From: Planctomycetota bacterium
GTDB taxonomy: Bacteria > Planctomycetota > UBA8742 > UBA2392
NCBI GenBank assembly: GCA_020638675.1
Contig: JACKID010000001.1
Span: 2,480,001-2,544,000, forward strand
Direction: 5' to 3'
DNA length: 64,000 bases
Below are positions 1 through 7,964 of the stretch, piece after piece. The notes under the pieces were generated by a model, which was given only the letters and a program-made list of their open reading frames with translations, had not been told where the DNA came from and ran no database searches. Numbering within the stretch: position 1 is the first letter of the stretch; every line of letters begins with the position of its first letter. The position numbers were made by a program, and so were the translations under genes.

Positions 1-713
1 GCGTGCTCGACAAGCTCAACACCAAGAACGCGCAGAACGAATACTACCTAACCGACGTCGTGCCTTTGCTGGCCGATTCCGGCAACAAGGTCGCGGCCTG
101 CGCCTGCGACGACCCCGAAGAGGTGATGGGCATCAACAACCGTAAGCAACTCGCGGTTGCAGACGGCATCGCCCGGCGGCGGATCATCGACGAGTTGATG
201 ATCGAGCACGGAGTCACCGTCTACGAGCCGTCTACCACCTACATCGAAGCCGGCTGCAAGATCGGGCGCGACACAACCATCTACCCGCACACGGTGATCC
301 GCGCGGGAGTTGAAATCGGCGAGCACTGTGAGATCGGGCCGTTCGCGCACCTGCGCCCCGGCACGAAGCTTGGCAACCACTGCAAGGTCGGCGCGTTTGT
401 CGAAACCAAGAACGCGGTGTACGGCGACGGCAGCAAGTCCGGCCACCTCGCCTACATGGGCGACGTGACGCTGGGCAAGGGCGTCAACATCGGCGCGGGC
501 AGCATCGTCGCGAACTACGACGGCGAGAACAAGCATCACACCGAAGTCGGCGACAACGCCTTCATCGGCTGCGGAACGGTGCTGGTAGCGCCGGTGAAGG
601 TAGGTAAGAATGCGCAGACAGGCGCGAACACCGTAGTCCCCCACGGCAAGGACGTACCCGACGACACCATCGTGGTCGGCGCACCAGCTCGAGAGTTGCG
701 CAAAAAGAGCTAA
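1..713 (+). CDS. glmU: GlmU, bifunctional UDP-GlcNAc pyrophosphorylase / GlcN-1-P acetyltransferase, C-terminal part
   Basis: The 5' end lies outside the window; the frame is open from base 3. The first ~60 residues are the end of the uridyltransferase domain (segment GINNRKQLA). The rest is a left-handed beta-helix of hexapeptide repeats (such as IEAGCKIG and IRAGVEIG) that carries the acetyltransferase. The segment SGHLAYMGD holds the histidine expected to be catalytic, and NIGAGSIVANYDG is the acetyl-CoA side motif. GlmU makes UDP-GlcNAc for peptidoglycan and lipopolysaccharide in the cytoplasm. prs follows after 14 nt, the classic glmU-prs pairing, so the two are probably co-transcribed. 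Confidence 0.95.
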   Translation, partial: VLDKLNTKNAQNEYYLTDVVPLLADSGNKVAACACDDPEEVMGINNRKQLAVADGIARRRIIDELMIEHGVTVYEPSTTYIEAGCKIGRDTTIYPHTVIRAGVEIGEHCEIGPFAHLRPGTKLGNHCKVGAFVETKNAVYGDGSKSGHLAYMGDVTLGKGVNIGAGSIVANYDGENKHHTEVGDNAFIGCGTVLVAPVKVGKNAQTGANTVVPHGKDVPDDTIVVGAPARELRKKS

Positions 714-727
714 CTGAGGACCACAGC

Positions 728-1681
728 ATGCGGACCAAGGGACTGAAAATCTTCGCGGGCAACAGCAACCGCAAGCTCGCCGAGCAGATCTGCAGCATTC
801 TCGAGGTGCCGCTGGGTCACGCGCGCATCGAGAAGTTCCCCGACGGCGAGATCGACGTAAAGATCGAAGAAGACATCCGCGGCGTGGACACGTTCTTCAT
901 CCAGTCCACCAGCCCGCCGGTCAACGACAACCTGATGGAATGCCTCCTGTTCGCAGACGCCGCGCGCCGCGCATCGGCCGAGCGCATCACGGCCGTGGTC
1001 CCCTACTACGGCTACGCGCGCAAGGACCGCAAGGATGAAGGCCGCGTACCAATCAGCGCCAAGATGGTCGCCAACTGCATGGTAAGCGCCGGTTTCGACC
1101 GCGTGCTGACGATGGACCTGCACGCCGCGCAGATTCAGGGCTTCTTCGATATCCCCGTGGATCACCTGTACGCGGCGCCGGTGATCAACGAGTACTTCGA
1201 GAACCTCAAGGAAAAGCTGAGCATCAAGAACATGACCATCGTGGCGCCGGACGTCGGGCGCTCGAAGGTCGCGCGCGGCTATGCCAAGCGCCTGAACGCG
1301 GGCCTCGCGATCGTGGACAAGCGCCGAGTCAGCGGCGAAGAAACAGAAGTGATGGACATGATCGGCAAGGTGGACGGCCAGGTCTGCGTGCTGATCGACG
1401 ACATGATCGCCACCGGCGGCAGCATCGTCGACGCGGCCAAGGCCTGTCTCAAGTTCGGCGCCAAGGAAGTCTACGTCGCCTGCACCCACGCCCTGTTCTG
1501 CGGCCCGGCCGTCGAGCGCCTGAAGAACGCGCCGATCAAGGAGTGCATCGTGACAGACACCGTGCCGATCGACGGCAAGGAGTTTGAGACGCTGAAGGTC
1601 CTCAGCGTCAGCAAGCTGCTCGCAACGGCGATTCGCAACATCCACTTCAACGAGTCGGTCAGCCTGCTCTTCAAAGGCTGA
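728..1681 (+). CDS. prs: Ribose-phosphate pyrophosphokinase (PRPP synthetase)
   Basis: 317 residues, the normal length for the family. It makes PRPP from ribose-5-phosphate and ATP for nucleotide, histidine and tryptophan synthesis. Family motifs are intact: FPDGEI near residue 37, the DLHAAQIQGFF metal/ATP segment near 131, and the PRPP loop VLIDDMIATGGS near 222. The ATG at 728 is preceded by CTGAGGA as ribosome binding site. It follows glmU by 14 nt. In many bacteria the next genes are rplY and pth; here a peptidase gene is inserted before rplY and pth is absent. Confidence 0.97.
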   Translation: MRTKGLKIFAGNSNRKLAEQICSILEVPLGHARIEKFPDGEIDVKIEEDIRGVDTFFIQSTSPPVNDNLMECLLFADAARRASAERITAVVPYYGYARKDRKDEGRVPISAKMVANCMVSAGFDRVLTMDLHAAQIQGFFDIPVDHLYAAPVINEYFENLKEKLSIKNMTIVAPDVGRSKVARGYAKRLNAGLAIVDKRRVSGEETEVMDMIGKVDGQVCVLIDDMIATGGSIVDAAKACLKFGAKEVYVACTHALFCGPAVERLKNAPIKECIVTDTVPIDGKEFETLKVLSVSKLLATAIRNIHFNESVSLLFKG

Positions 1682-1834
1682 TTCGATTGGGATTGGCGGT
1701 TTTGGTGTCTCGATCGGCCCATGGGGCTGAATTCGCGGCGATTTGGTCAATCTAAAATCGTCGAGTCTTCCTATCGTGAGGATTTCTGTCTCACTCGCAC
1801 TACCGGCATAGACTGTGGGCCCAGGAGTAGTCTC

Positions 1835-3616
1835 ATGAAGAAGTTCCCGCTGATCGCCGCGGCGCTCGCCGCTGTGTGTTTTTTCGTTGCCGCGCCGCAA
1901 CCGGCCGCGCAGGACGCCAAACCGGCCAAGGACACAACCACCGAGAAGGCTCCGGCCGTCGATTACCTCGTGATCTGCGCCGACGCGTTGAAGCCGGTCG
2001 CCGAAGAGTGGGCCAAGTACCGCGCAGACACCGGGCGCGTGACGCGCGTGATGCCGGTCAGCTCGATCGCCCGCCCGAAGGACGTTGACCTACCCGGACT
2101 AACCGAAATCAAGGACGCGATTCTAGAGGCCGCGGGCGGCGAGAACATCACGCCGGGCTTCCAGGTGCTGCTGCTGGGCGACTGCCCCAACAACAGCGCG
2201 ACCGACTATGACGCCAAGACCGAGATTCCCTGGATGCTCACGCGTCAGATGGACTCCAACCCGACGGTCTCACGCCGCGAACGAGTGCCAACGGACAACT
2301 TCTACGCCGACCTCGTTCAGGACGATGACGGGCTGCCGGACATCGCCGTCGGGCGCATCCCCGCGCGCACAGTAGAAGAAGCCCGTCTCGCGCTGGCCAA
2401 AGTGAAGGCGTACGAAGCAGCCAAGCAGGGTGAGTGGCTGCGCAACCTGACGTTCTTTGCGGGCGAGGGCCACTTCGGCGCGGTCATCGACGGGATGCTG
2501 GAGAAGCTTTTCATCCAGTTCGCCGAGTCGCTGTCGCAGGCGCACAACGTGCGCATGACCTACGCCAACATCAACAGCCCCTACGCCTATGTGCCGACGC
2601 AGTTCAGCGACAAGGTCATCGAAGAGGCCAACAGCGGCGCGCTGCTGCTGTGTTATCTGGGCCACGGCGCGCATGACCGCCTCGACGACATGTACGTCGA
2701 AGTCGACGGCAAGAACAAGCGCTACCCGATCCTGACCGCAGATGACGTCAGCAAGTTCAACATCCAGGGCGGCAAGCTGCCGGTCATGATGATCATCGCC
2801 TGCGAGACAGGCCACCTCGACCACCCGCAGGGTTGCCTCGCCGAGAAGATCTGCTTCACCGAGAAGGCGCCCGTCGCGATCATCGCAAGCAGCCGCGACA
2901 GCCACCCGTACAGCAACACACTGCTCGAAAAGGCCATGGTGCACGAATTGACGGACAACTACGCCCCCACGCTCGGCGAAGCGTTCATGAACGCCAAGCG
3001 CGAGCTGATCCTGGCGCAGGACCCGGACCGCAAACGCCTCGACATGATGGCCATGTTCATCATCCCCGAGAAAGAGCGCAAAGAGCTGAACCAGAGCCAC
3101 CAGAGCCTCTACAACCTCACCGGCGACCCAGGGCTGCGCATGCAGTACCCGAAGCTGAAGCTGTCGCTGCGCCTCGGCGCGGGCGGCGACACCATCAAAC
3201 CCGACAGCGAACTCAGCGTGATCGTCGATTCAAGCGAAGACGTCGGCGAGCTTGACGCCGAAATCTGGGTCGAGTGCACCCGCGCCTCGCTGGCCCACAA
3301 GATCGAAGACTTCGACAAGGCCGCCCTGACCGGCGCCGACGAAGAAAAGCGCGCGGCGGCCGAAAAGATCGTCGCCACCAACCACGCCAACAGCAACAAC
3401 AAGCACCTGGCGGCGCTGAAGGCCAAGGCGGACGGCAAAGCCAGCACGGAAACCACGAACGAGGACGGCACGACCACCAAGACCTGGCAGTATTTCTTCA
3501 AAGGAAAGCTCGACTCCCCCCTTGAACCTGGTGACTACATTCTCAAAGTGTTCGCCCGCGACTCGAAAGGGGAGCGCTGCGGCTTTGCAGCCGTGAAATT
3601 GAATGTAAGTAAGTAG
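1835..3616 (+). CDS. Secreted gingipain-like cysteine peptidase (peptidase C25 fold)
   Basis: 593 residues from the ATG at 1835, chosen because AGGAG lies at 1823-1827 and a signal peptide (MKKFPLIAAALAAVCFF) follows; a longer frame to 1721 lacks both. The mature protein opens with a gingipain-type alpha/beta region (DYLVICADALKP). The His/Cys dyad of family C25 is recognisable: LGHGAHD with H277, and MMIIACETGH with C323. The segment AVGRIPARTVEEA is also typical of the family. The last ~130 residues look like a beta-rich C-terminal domain. The substrate is unknown. Its position between prs and rplY is unusual. Confidence 0.8.
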   Translation: MKKFPLIAAALAAVCFFVAAPQPAAQDAKPAKDTTTEKAPAVDYLVICADALKPVAEEWAKYRADTGRVTRVMPVSSIARPKDVDLPGLTEIKDAILEAAGGENITPGFQVLLLGDCPNNSATDYDAKTEIPWMLTRQMDSNPTVSRRERVPTDNFYADLVQDDDGLPDIAVGRIPARTVEEARLALAKVKAYEAAKQGEWLRNLTFFAGEGHFGAVIDGMLEKLFIQFAESLSQAHNVRMTYANINSPYAYVPTQFSDKVIEEANSGALLLCYLGHGAHDRLDDMYVEVDGKNKRYPILTADDVSKFNIQGGKLPVMMIIACETGHLDHPQGCLAEKICFTEKAPVAIIASSRDSHPYSNTLLEKAMVHELTDNYAPTLGEAFMNAKRELILAQDPDRKRLDMMAMFIIPEKERKELNQSHQSLYNLTGDPGLRMQYPKLKLSLRLGAGGDTIKPDSELSVIVDSSEDVGELDAEIWVECTRASLAHKIEDFDKAALTGADEEKRAAAEKIVATNHANSNNKHLAALKAKADGKASTETTNEDGTTTKTWQYFFKGKLDSPLEPGDYILKVFARDSKGERCGFAAVKLNVSK

Positions 3617-3694
3617 CCCTTTAGGAACGAACTCGGGGCAGGCCACGCCGCACGGTGCGGTACGCAGGCCTCGGGGTCCAATACTGAGGTAGTC

Positions 3695-4369
3695 ATGCAG
3701 ATTCCGGCTTTGAAGGCCGAGCGCCGCGACTTGAGCGGCACCAAGGCCATGCGCAAGCTCCGCGCAAACGGCGGTCTCCCGGGCGTGCTCTACGGCCGTG
3801 GCGACGACAACGTCAACCTTTCATTCAGCTACCGCGACGTCGAAAAGCTCATCCGCGAGGCCTACCACGTGGTCGAGCTCGACTTCGGCGACTCCAAGCA
3901 GCCGGCGCTCGTTCGCGGGCTGCAGCGCGACCACCTGGGCGATGCCCTGCACCACATCGATTTCGTTCGCATCGACCTGCACGACAAGGTCAAGCTGAAC
4001 ATGCCGATTCACTTCCTCGGCACCCCGCGCGGCGCCGCCCACGGCGGGCTGCTTGAGGTGCTGCACGGGGAAGTACCGATCCTTTGCCCCGCAAGCGGCA
4101 TCCCGAAGTACATCGAAGTCGAGGTTACGCGGCTCGAGGTCGGCGACAGCATCCGCTACAAGGATCTGCCGCTGCCGGAAGGTGCGGAGCTCACGGCCAG
4201 TGGCGAAATCCACGTGGTGAAGTGCGCCCAGGCCCGTCGCTCGGAAGAGTCGACGACCGCGGGTGCCGGAGCGCCGGGTGCACCTGCAGTCACGGCTGCG
4301 ACCGTACCTTCGGCCAAGGGTGCGCCGCCCGCCGCAGCAGCAGCCAAGCCAGACGCCAAGAAGAAGTAG
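3695..4369 (+). CDS. rplY: 50S ribosomal protein L25, long Ctc/TL5 form
   Basis: 224 residues. It binds 5S rRNA in the large subunit. The N-terminal L25 domain starts IPALKAERRDLSGTKAMRKL and includes GGLPGVLYGRG. A second TL5-type beta domain (about residues 98-185) marks the longer general-stress form. The last ~40 residues are an Ala/Pro/Lys tail ending KPDAKKK. The ATG at 3695 follows TGAGGT. The 78-nt gap before the gene contains a short GC-rich hairpin (CCGCACGGTGCGG, about 3649-3661) that might act in a leader, but nothing more specific can be said. Confidence 0.95.
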   Translation: MQIPALKAERRDLSGTKAMRKLRANGGLPGVLYGRGDDNVNLSFSYRDVEKLIREAYHVVELDFGDSKQPALVRGLQRDHLGDALHHIDFVRIDLHDKVKLNMPIHFLGTPRGAAHGGLLEVLHGEVPILCPASGIPKYIEVEVTRLEVGDSIRYKDLPLPEGAELTASGEIHVVKCAQARRSEESTTAGAGAPGAPAVTAATVPSAKGAPPAAAAAKPDAKKK

Positions 4370-4474
4370 CGGCGCGAGCATTCGCGTCGTCACACCCCTC
4401 CCCGATGCCGGCACCCCGGCGGCGTCGGGCGCAAAGACCGGGAGGGATTCATTTACACTGGGGTTGGAGAAGTC

Positions 4475-4894
4475 ATGGCAGAGCAAGAAAAGAGGACCTA
4501 CGAGGGCCTGTTCCTCGTGGATCCCGGGTTCGCCAACAAGGACCCGGAAGCAGCCGTCGAGCTGTGCAAGAGCGTGCTGGAAAAGCACGGGGCAACCATC
4601 ATCCGCGCCGAGCTGTGGGCCGAACAGCGCCTCGCCTACGAAGTTCGCAAGAACAAGCGCGGTGCGTACATCCTGACGGCTTTCCGCTCAGACACGCTGA
4701 AGCTGGCGGAGATCGAGCTGGAGTGCCGCCTGACCGAGCGCATCCTTCGCTACCTGTTTACGAACCGCGAAGGCGTTCCGATCGAGCGTTGGTTCAAGCG
4801 CTACGACGCCAAGCCGGCGCGTCGCGAAACCGATAGCGAAAAGTCGACCGACGATGCCGAGGAAAAGAAGGAATCGGCAGCGGCGGCAAGCTAA
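4475..4894 (+). CDS. rpsF: 30S ribosomal protein S6
   Basis: 139 residues. The conserved S6 core (TYEGLFLVDP, then LAYEVRKNKRGAYIL and LTERILRYLFTN) fills the first ~105 residues. S6 pairs with S18 on the platform of the small subunit. The C-terminal ~30 residues are an acidic, low-complexity tail (DSEKSTDDAEEKKES) beyond the usual ~100-residue length. It heads the classic rpsF-ssb-rpsR-rplI cluster. The ATG follows GGTTGGAGAAGTC. Confidence 0.96.
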   Translation: MAEQEKRTYEGLFLVDPGFANKDPEAAVELCKSVLEKHGATIIRAELWAEQRLAYEVRKNKRGAYILTAFRSDTLKLAEIELECRLTERILRYLFTNREGVPIERWFKRYDAKPARRETDSEKSTDDAEEKKESAAAAS

Positions 4895-4930
4895 CGGATT
4901 ACGCCAGACTCGATACGAACGGACGTTGAG

Positions 4931-5428
4931 ATGATTACGCTGAACAAGGTTTTCCTGGTGGGCAACCTGGCCCGCGACCCGGACCTGCGGCACACGCCGT
5001 CGGGCACCGCGGTCACGGAGTTCCGCCTGGCGGTGAGCGACAGCTACACCACCAGCAGCGGCGAGAAACACGACCGCACCTGCTTCATCGACGTGGTGAG
5101 CTGGCGAAAGCTGGCCGAAAGCTGCGCCGAGTACCTGAAGAAGGGCTCGCCCGTGTTTGTCGAAGGCCGCCTTGAGCAGGACACCTGGACCACCGGCGAC
5201 GGCCAGCGCCGCTCGCGCATTCGCGTGGTCGCGTACAGCGTGCAGTTCATTCGCCGCGAGGTTGAGCGCAGCGCTTCCGGCCGTCACATCCGCATCGTGG
5301 AAAAGGGTGGCAACACGATCCACGACGACAACGCGGACTCCGGCGACGACGATCTGTCCGAGCCGCCGCGTCGCGATGATGACAGCAGCTACGATGAAGA
5401 CGTCGGAGACGACGTCACCCTGGACTAA
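4931..5428 (+). CDS. ssb: Single-stranded DNA-binding protein
   Basis: 165 residues. The OB fold begins NKVFLVGNLARDPDLRHTP and continues through WRKLAESCAEYLKKG and VFVEGRLEQDTW. It coats single-stranded DNA in replication and repair. The linker is acidic. The C-terminus is DVGDDVTLD, so the usual acidic tip ending in Pro-Phe (DDDIPF type), which docks partner proteins, is not present. It lies between rpsF and rpsR as in most bacteria. The tip difference suggests either altered partner binding or a second SSB elsewhere. Confidence 0.95.
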   Translation: MITLNKVFLVGNLARDPDLRHTPSGTAVTEFRLAVSDSYTTSSGEKHDRTCFIDVVSWRKLAESCAEYLKKGSPVFVEGRLEQDTWTTGDGQRRSRIRVVAYSVQFIRREVERSASGRHIRIVEKGGNTIHDDNADSGDDDLSEPPRRDDDSSYDEDVGDDVTLD

Positions 5429-5464
5429 ATCAGCCGCGGGCAAGAGTCCGCGAAAGGAAATGAA

Positions 5465-5740
5465 ATGGGCAACATCCGCATCAACAAGACCAAGCTGAAG
5501 AAGAAGAAGAACAAGAAGAAGGGCACGCGCAACCTGCTGCCCGTGCAGAACAAGCTCAGCAAGGACCAGCGCGACTTCATCGACTACAAGGACGTCGACA
5601 CGCTTTCGCGCTTCGTCAGCGGCGTAGGCAAGATCCTGCCCCGCAAGCGCACCGGCACCAGCCACAAGGAACAGGCAATGGTGCGCGATGCAGTGAAGCT
5701 CGCACGCTTCATGGCCCTGCTGCCGTTCGTGAACAAGTAA
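5465..5740 (+). CDS. rpsR: 30S ribosomal protein S18
   Basis: 91 residues. The conserved core is DYKDVDTLSRFVSGVGKILP followed by TGTSHKEQAMVRDAVKLARF and the end LLPFVNK. The N-terminal ~20 residues are a strongly basic run (KLKKKKNKKKG). S18 forms a heterodimer with S6 in the small-subunit platform. The RBS is GAAAGGAAATGAA before the ATG at 5465. Confidence 0.95.
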   Translation: MGNIRINKTKLKKKKNKKKGTRNLLPVQNKLSKDQRDFIDYKDVDTLSRFVSGVGKILPRKRTGTSHKEQAMVRDAVKLARFMALLPFVNK

Positions 5741-5778
5741 GCAGCGCCGGCACGACCGGCGCCATTGGAGAGACAGAG

Positions 5779-6231
5779 ATGAAATTGCTCTTGAGGGAAA
5801 GCATTCGCGGAGTCGGCAAGCGCGGCGAGATCGTTGACGTAACGGACGGCTACGCCCGCAACTACCTGCTTCCGAAGAACCTGGCGCTTCCCGCCAGCGA
5901 CGAAAACATGCGCCGGCTCGCCGGTGAAAAGCGCGCCTACGAGGCACGCCAGATCAAGGAAAAGGAGACTGCCGCGGAAGTCTCCGACGCGATCGGAAAG
6001 GTGCAGCTCACCGTGCCGATGCGCGCCAGCCCGGAAGGCCACCTGTTCGGCAGTGTGACGCCCAAGGTGATCGCCGACGCCTTCAAGGAAGAAGGCATCT
6101 CGGTCAAGCCGGGGCAGATCGAGCTGGAGTCGGACCACATCCGTGAGCTCGGCACCTACAGCTTCAACATCCGCCTGCACGACGAGGTCGAAGTCCAGAG
6201 CCGCGTCTGGATCGTGGCGGCCCAGGAATAG
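5779..6231 (+). CDS. rplI: 50S ribosomal protein L9
   Basis: 150 residues, full length. The N-terminal domain is canonical (KLLLRESIRGVGKRGEIVDV, then GYARNYLLPKNLA). A central helix (about residues 42-75) leads to the C-terminal rRNA-binding domain (ASPEGHLFGSVTPKVIADA). Last gene of the ribosomal block; a strong hairpin follows 17 nt after the stop codon. Confidence 0.96.
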   Translation: MKLLLRESIRGVGKRGEIVDVTDGYARNYLLPKNLALPASDENMRRLAGEKRAYEARQIKEKETAAEVSDAIGKVQLTVPMRASPEGHLFGSVTPKVIADAFKEEGISVKPGQIELESDHIRELGTYSFNIRLHDEVEVQSRVWIVAAQE

Positions 6232-6248
6232 TCGGCCGGAAAGTCCCA

Positions 6249-6276
6249 CAAACAGGCGCCGCACGGCGCCTGTTTG
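6249..6276 (+). terminator. Terminator after rplI
   Basis: A 12-bp perfect stem (CAAACAGGCGCC pairing with GGCGCCTGTTTG) closes a GCAC loop, directly downstream of the rplI stop. The 3' side has only a short T-run (CATTTG), so it may rely partly on Rho. A second 9-bp hairpin (6294-6302 with 6315-6323) follows at once. Confidence 0.75.
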
Positions 6277-6348
6277 CATTTGAAAAAAGAAGTGAGCCTC
6301 ACCGTTGGCGGACAGTGAGGCTCTCGAGTGCGTGCTGAGTGTTTTGTT

Positions 6349-6370
6349 TGCCGGGTAACGTTGCCCGGCA
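6349..6370 (-). terminator. Hairpin downstream of the histone-like gene
   Basis: TGCCGGG (6349-6355) pairs with CCCGGCA (6364-6370) around an AACGTT core. It sits about 40 nt past the stop of the minus-strand histone-like gene. There is no clear U-tract, so terminator function is only inferred from position. Confidence 0.35.
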
Positions 6371-6411
6371 CGTTTATCTGGCTATGAAGCGGTCTGACGA
6401 AATGCGGTCTG

Positions 6412-6582
6412 CTACTTCTTCTTGGCGGACTTCTTCTTTGCGGCCGGCTTCTTCTTGGCCGTCTTTTTCGCGGCGGGCTTCTTCGCCGCAGGCTTCTTCT
6501 TGGCGGCCGGCTTCTTCTTCGCCGGCTTCTTCTTGGCGGCCGGCTTCTTCTTGGCCGTCTTCTTCTTCGCGGTACCTGCCAT
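6412..6582 (-). CDS. Small histone H1-like lysine/alanine/proline-rich DNA-binding protein
   Basis: 56 residues starting MAGTAKKKTAKKK and made almost wholly of KKPAA/KKKPA repeats, like eukaryotic H1 tails and bacterial HC1/AlgP-type proteins. Such tails bind DNA non-specifically by charge and help compact the nucleoid. The start at 6582 is set by GGAGGGGAGC immediately upstream; a longer frame to 6645 has no such site. A promoter is visible at 6627-6655. The repetitive DNA is prone to gain and loss of repeat units. Confidence 0.75.
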   Translation of the reverse strand: MAGTAKKKTAKKKPAAKKKPAKKKPAAKKKPAAKKPAAKKTAKKKPAAKKKSAKKK

Positions 6583-6626
6583 GCTCCCCTCCTTGGACTT
6601 TCGTATCGCACACACTCGATGAATGA

Positions 6627-6655
6627 AAAGTATCCTGTGCAACATGGGCCGTCAA
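6627..6655 (-). promoter_or_regulatory. Sigma-70-type promoter of the histone-like gene
   Basis: On the minus strand, TTGACG (6655-6650), a 17-nt spacer and TACTTT (6632-6627) make a good -35/-10 pair. The start codon lies 45 nt beyond the -10 with an SD sequence between. Confidence 0.5.
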
Positions 6656-6683
6656 AGAAAAATAGTGCGCTCGACGACGAAGC

Positions 6684-6711
6684 TTGACGCGTCCATACGT
6701 CCGGATAATTC
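6684..6711 (+). promoter_or_regulatory. Possible promoter of the lipoprotein gene
   Basis: TTGACG (6684-6689), a 16-nt spacer and TAATTC (6706-6711). Downstream, TTGAC and GTCAA arms (6729-6740) form a short inverted repeat that could be an operator. Confidence 0.4.
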
Positions 6712-6759
6712 CACGGAAGCGCCGACAGTTGACACGTCAATAGTACGGGAGTTCCAACG

Positions 6760-7386
6760 GTGAAACACGCAGTCGCCCCAATCTCCTTGCTGTTCGCGGG
6801 CTTTGTGGCAGCAGCCTGCACCGTGACCAGGCGCCCGCAACTCGTCGAGCCGCAGACAACGATCGAGGTCATGAGGCAGGCGTACCGCGAAGATGACTCA
6901 GGACTTTTTCTTCATACTTTGGGTCGTCCGGTGTTGCGCGAGTACAGCGAACACCTCGTTCGCGTCGGTTGGTCGGAGATTCGTCCGAAGGTCGGCGAGT
7001 TTGTCGACGCCGCAAAAGTCGTCGAGGCCGTGAAGTACCGCGCGGAAAAACCAGACCCGCTCGTGTCGTCCGACTTCATCTGGCCCGAGCCGGAAGCCGA
7101 GCTGATGCGCGTCCGCCTTCGGCTCGACGGTGAAGAGGAAGACTTTCTCTTCGAGCAGGAAGTCGACGACGCGCCGGAAACGGCGAAGCAGGCCAAGGGT
7201 TTCTGGATCGGCGACCGCTACTTCGTCCGGACCGAGCATCCGTCACCGGATACGTATCAGCTTGAAGAGTCACCGGAATCCGAGCGTACGCAATGGCGCC
7301 TGGTGTTCCCCTACTTTCCGTTCCAGCACGACGGGCCGCTTACGCGCCGGCTGCAGGAAACACTCAACCGCGAGAAGACGGACTAG
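6760..7386 (+). CDS. Lipoprotein of unknown function
   Basis: 208 residues from a GTG at 6760. The signal sequence ends in the lipobox FVAAAC with the lipidated Cys at position 20, so the protein should be anchored in a membrane facing the periplasm. The mature part is acidic with no domain I recognise (segments VVEAVKYRAEKPDPL and FLFEQEVDDAPE). The repeated aromatic stretch near FPYFPFQHDGPL is near the C-terminus. It stands alone between the histone-like gene and the ccm operon. Confidence 0.6.
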   Translation: MKHAVAPISLLFAGFVAAACTVTRRPQLVEPQTTIEVMRQAYREDDSGLFLHTLGRPVLREYSEHLVRVGWSEIRPKVGEFVDAAKVVEAVKYRAEKPDPLVSSDFIWPEPEAELMRVRLRLDGEEEDFLFEQEVDDAPETAKQAKGFWIGDRYFVRTEHPSPDTYQLEESPESERTQWRLVFPYFPFQHDGPLTRRLQETLNREKTD

Positions 7387-7454
7387 CCGCACAGAATTTG
7401 CCCGCGCGCCCCGTTTCCTGCGAATCTCCGGGCCTGCCCGCGCGTTTCATTTGC

Positions 7455-7482
7455 TTGTTAGCCTGCAACCACCTGCTATAAA
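7455..7482 (+). promoter_or_regulatory. Promoter of the ccm operon
   Basis: TTGTTA (7455-7460), a 16-nt spacer and TATAAA (7477-7482), about 42 nt before the ccmE start. A GC hairpin (GGGGCGGGCGCGCCCC, about 7491-7506) lies in the predicted leader. Confidence 0.5.
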
Positions 7483-7524
7483 CTCGGAAGGGGCGGGCGC
7501 GCCCCTGATTTGTTTGGAGGCAGC

Positions 7525-7959
7525 ATGAGTGCCAAGGTCGTCATCGTCATCATTCTCTTCGCCGCGGCGGTGGGCGGCGCGGTTACGCTCGCGCTGCAGG
7601 AAGGCGGCATCGAGTATCGCACCGTGCCCGATCTCACTTCAGGCAAGTACAGCGGCGAGCGGGTTAAGGTGAAGGCGCAGGTCGTCGCCGTGCAGAACCA
7701 GTTCAAGCCGACGAAGTTCACCTGCATCGACATTCCGCCCGAAGGCGCAACCGCACCCGCAAACCCCGAAGTGGTCCAGGTGATCTACGAAGGCGACGAC
7801 GTCCCGGCGAACCTGAAGAAGGCGGCGCACGTCACCATGGAAGGCCGCTTTGATGCAAAGCGCGGCGCGTTCATCGCGACCGTGTTGCAGACCCAGTGTC
7901 CCTCGCGCTATGAGGGCAAAGAACTGACCACAGCCAACGAAGCCGATCCAGCCCCGTAA
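7525..7959 (+). CDS. ccmE: Cytochrome c maturation haem chaperone CcmE, CxxxY type
   Basis: 144 residues from ATG 7525, preceded by TTTGGAGG. One N-terminal membrane anchor (VVIVIILFAAAVGG), then the OB-fold periplasmic domain (KVKAQVVAVQNQF, VVQVIYEGDDVPANLKKAAHV, MEGRFDAKRGAFIA). CcmE takes haem from the CcmABC complex and passes it to CcmF/H. The usual haem-binding HxxxY motif is replaced by CPSRY (CxxxY) near residue 127, the variant known from some sulfate reducers and archaea. It opens a six-gene ccm operon. Confidence 0.88.
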   Translation: MSAKVVIVIILFAAAVGGAVTLALQEGGIEYRTVPDLTSGKYSGERVKVKAQVVAVQNQFKPTKFTCIDIPPEGATAPANPEVVQVIYEGDDVPANLKKAAHVTMEGRFDAKRGAFIATVLQTQCPSRYEGKELTTANEADPAP

Positions 7960-7964
7960 ACCGG

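Noticed and set aside
710..1900. Long open frame on the minus strand over prs
   Set aside because: It mirrors a clearly coding gene; high GC at third positions keeps antisense frames open. Its translation resembles no known protein and lacks an RBS. Many similar antisense frames were dropped for the same reason.
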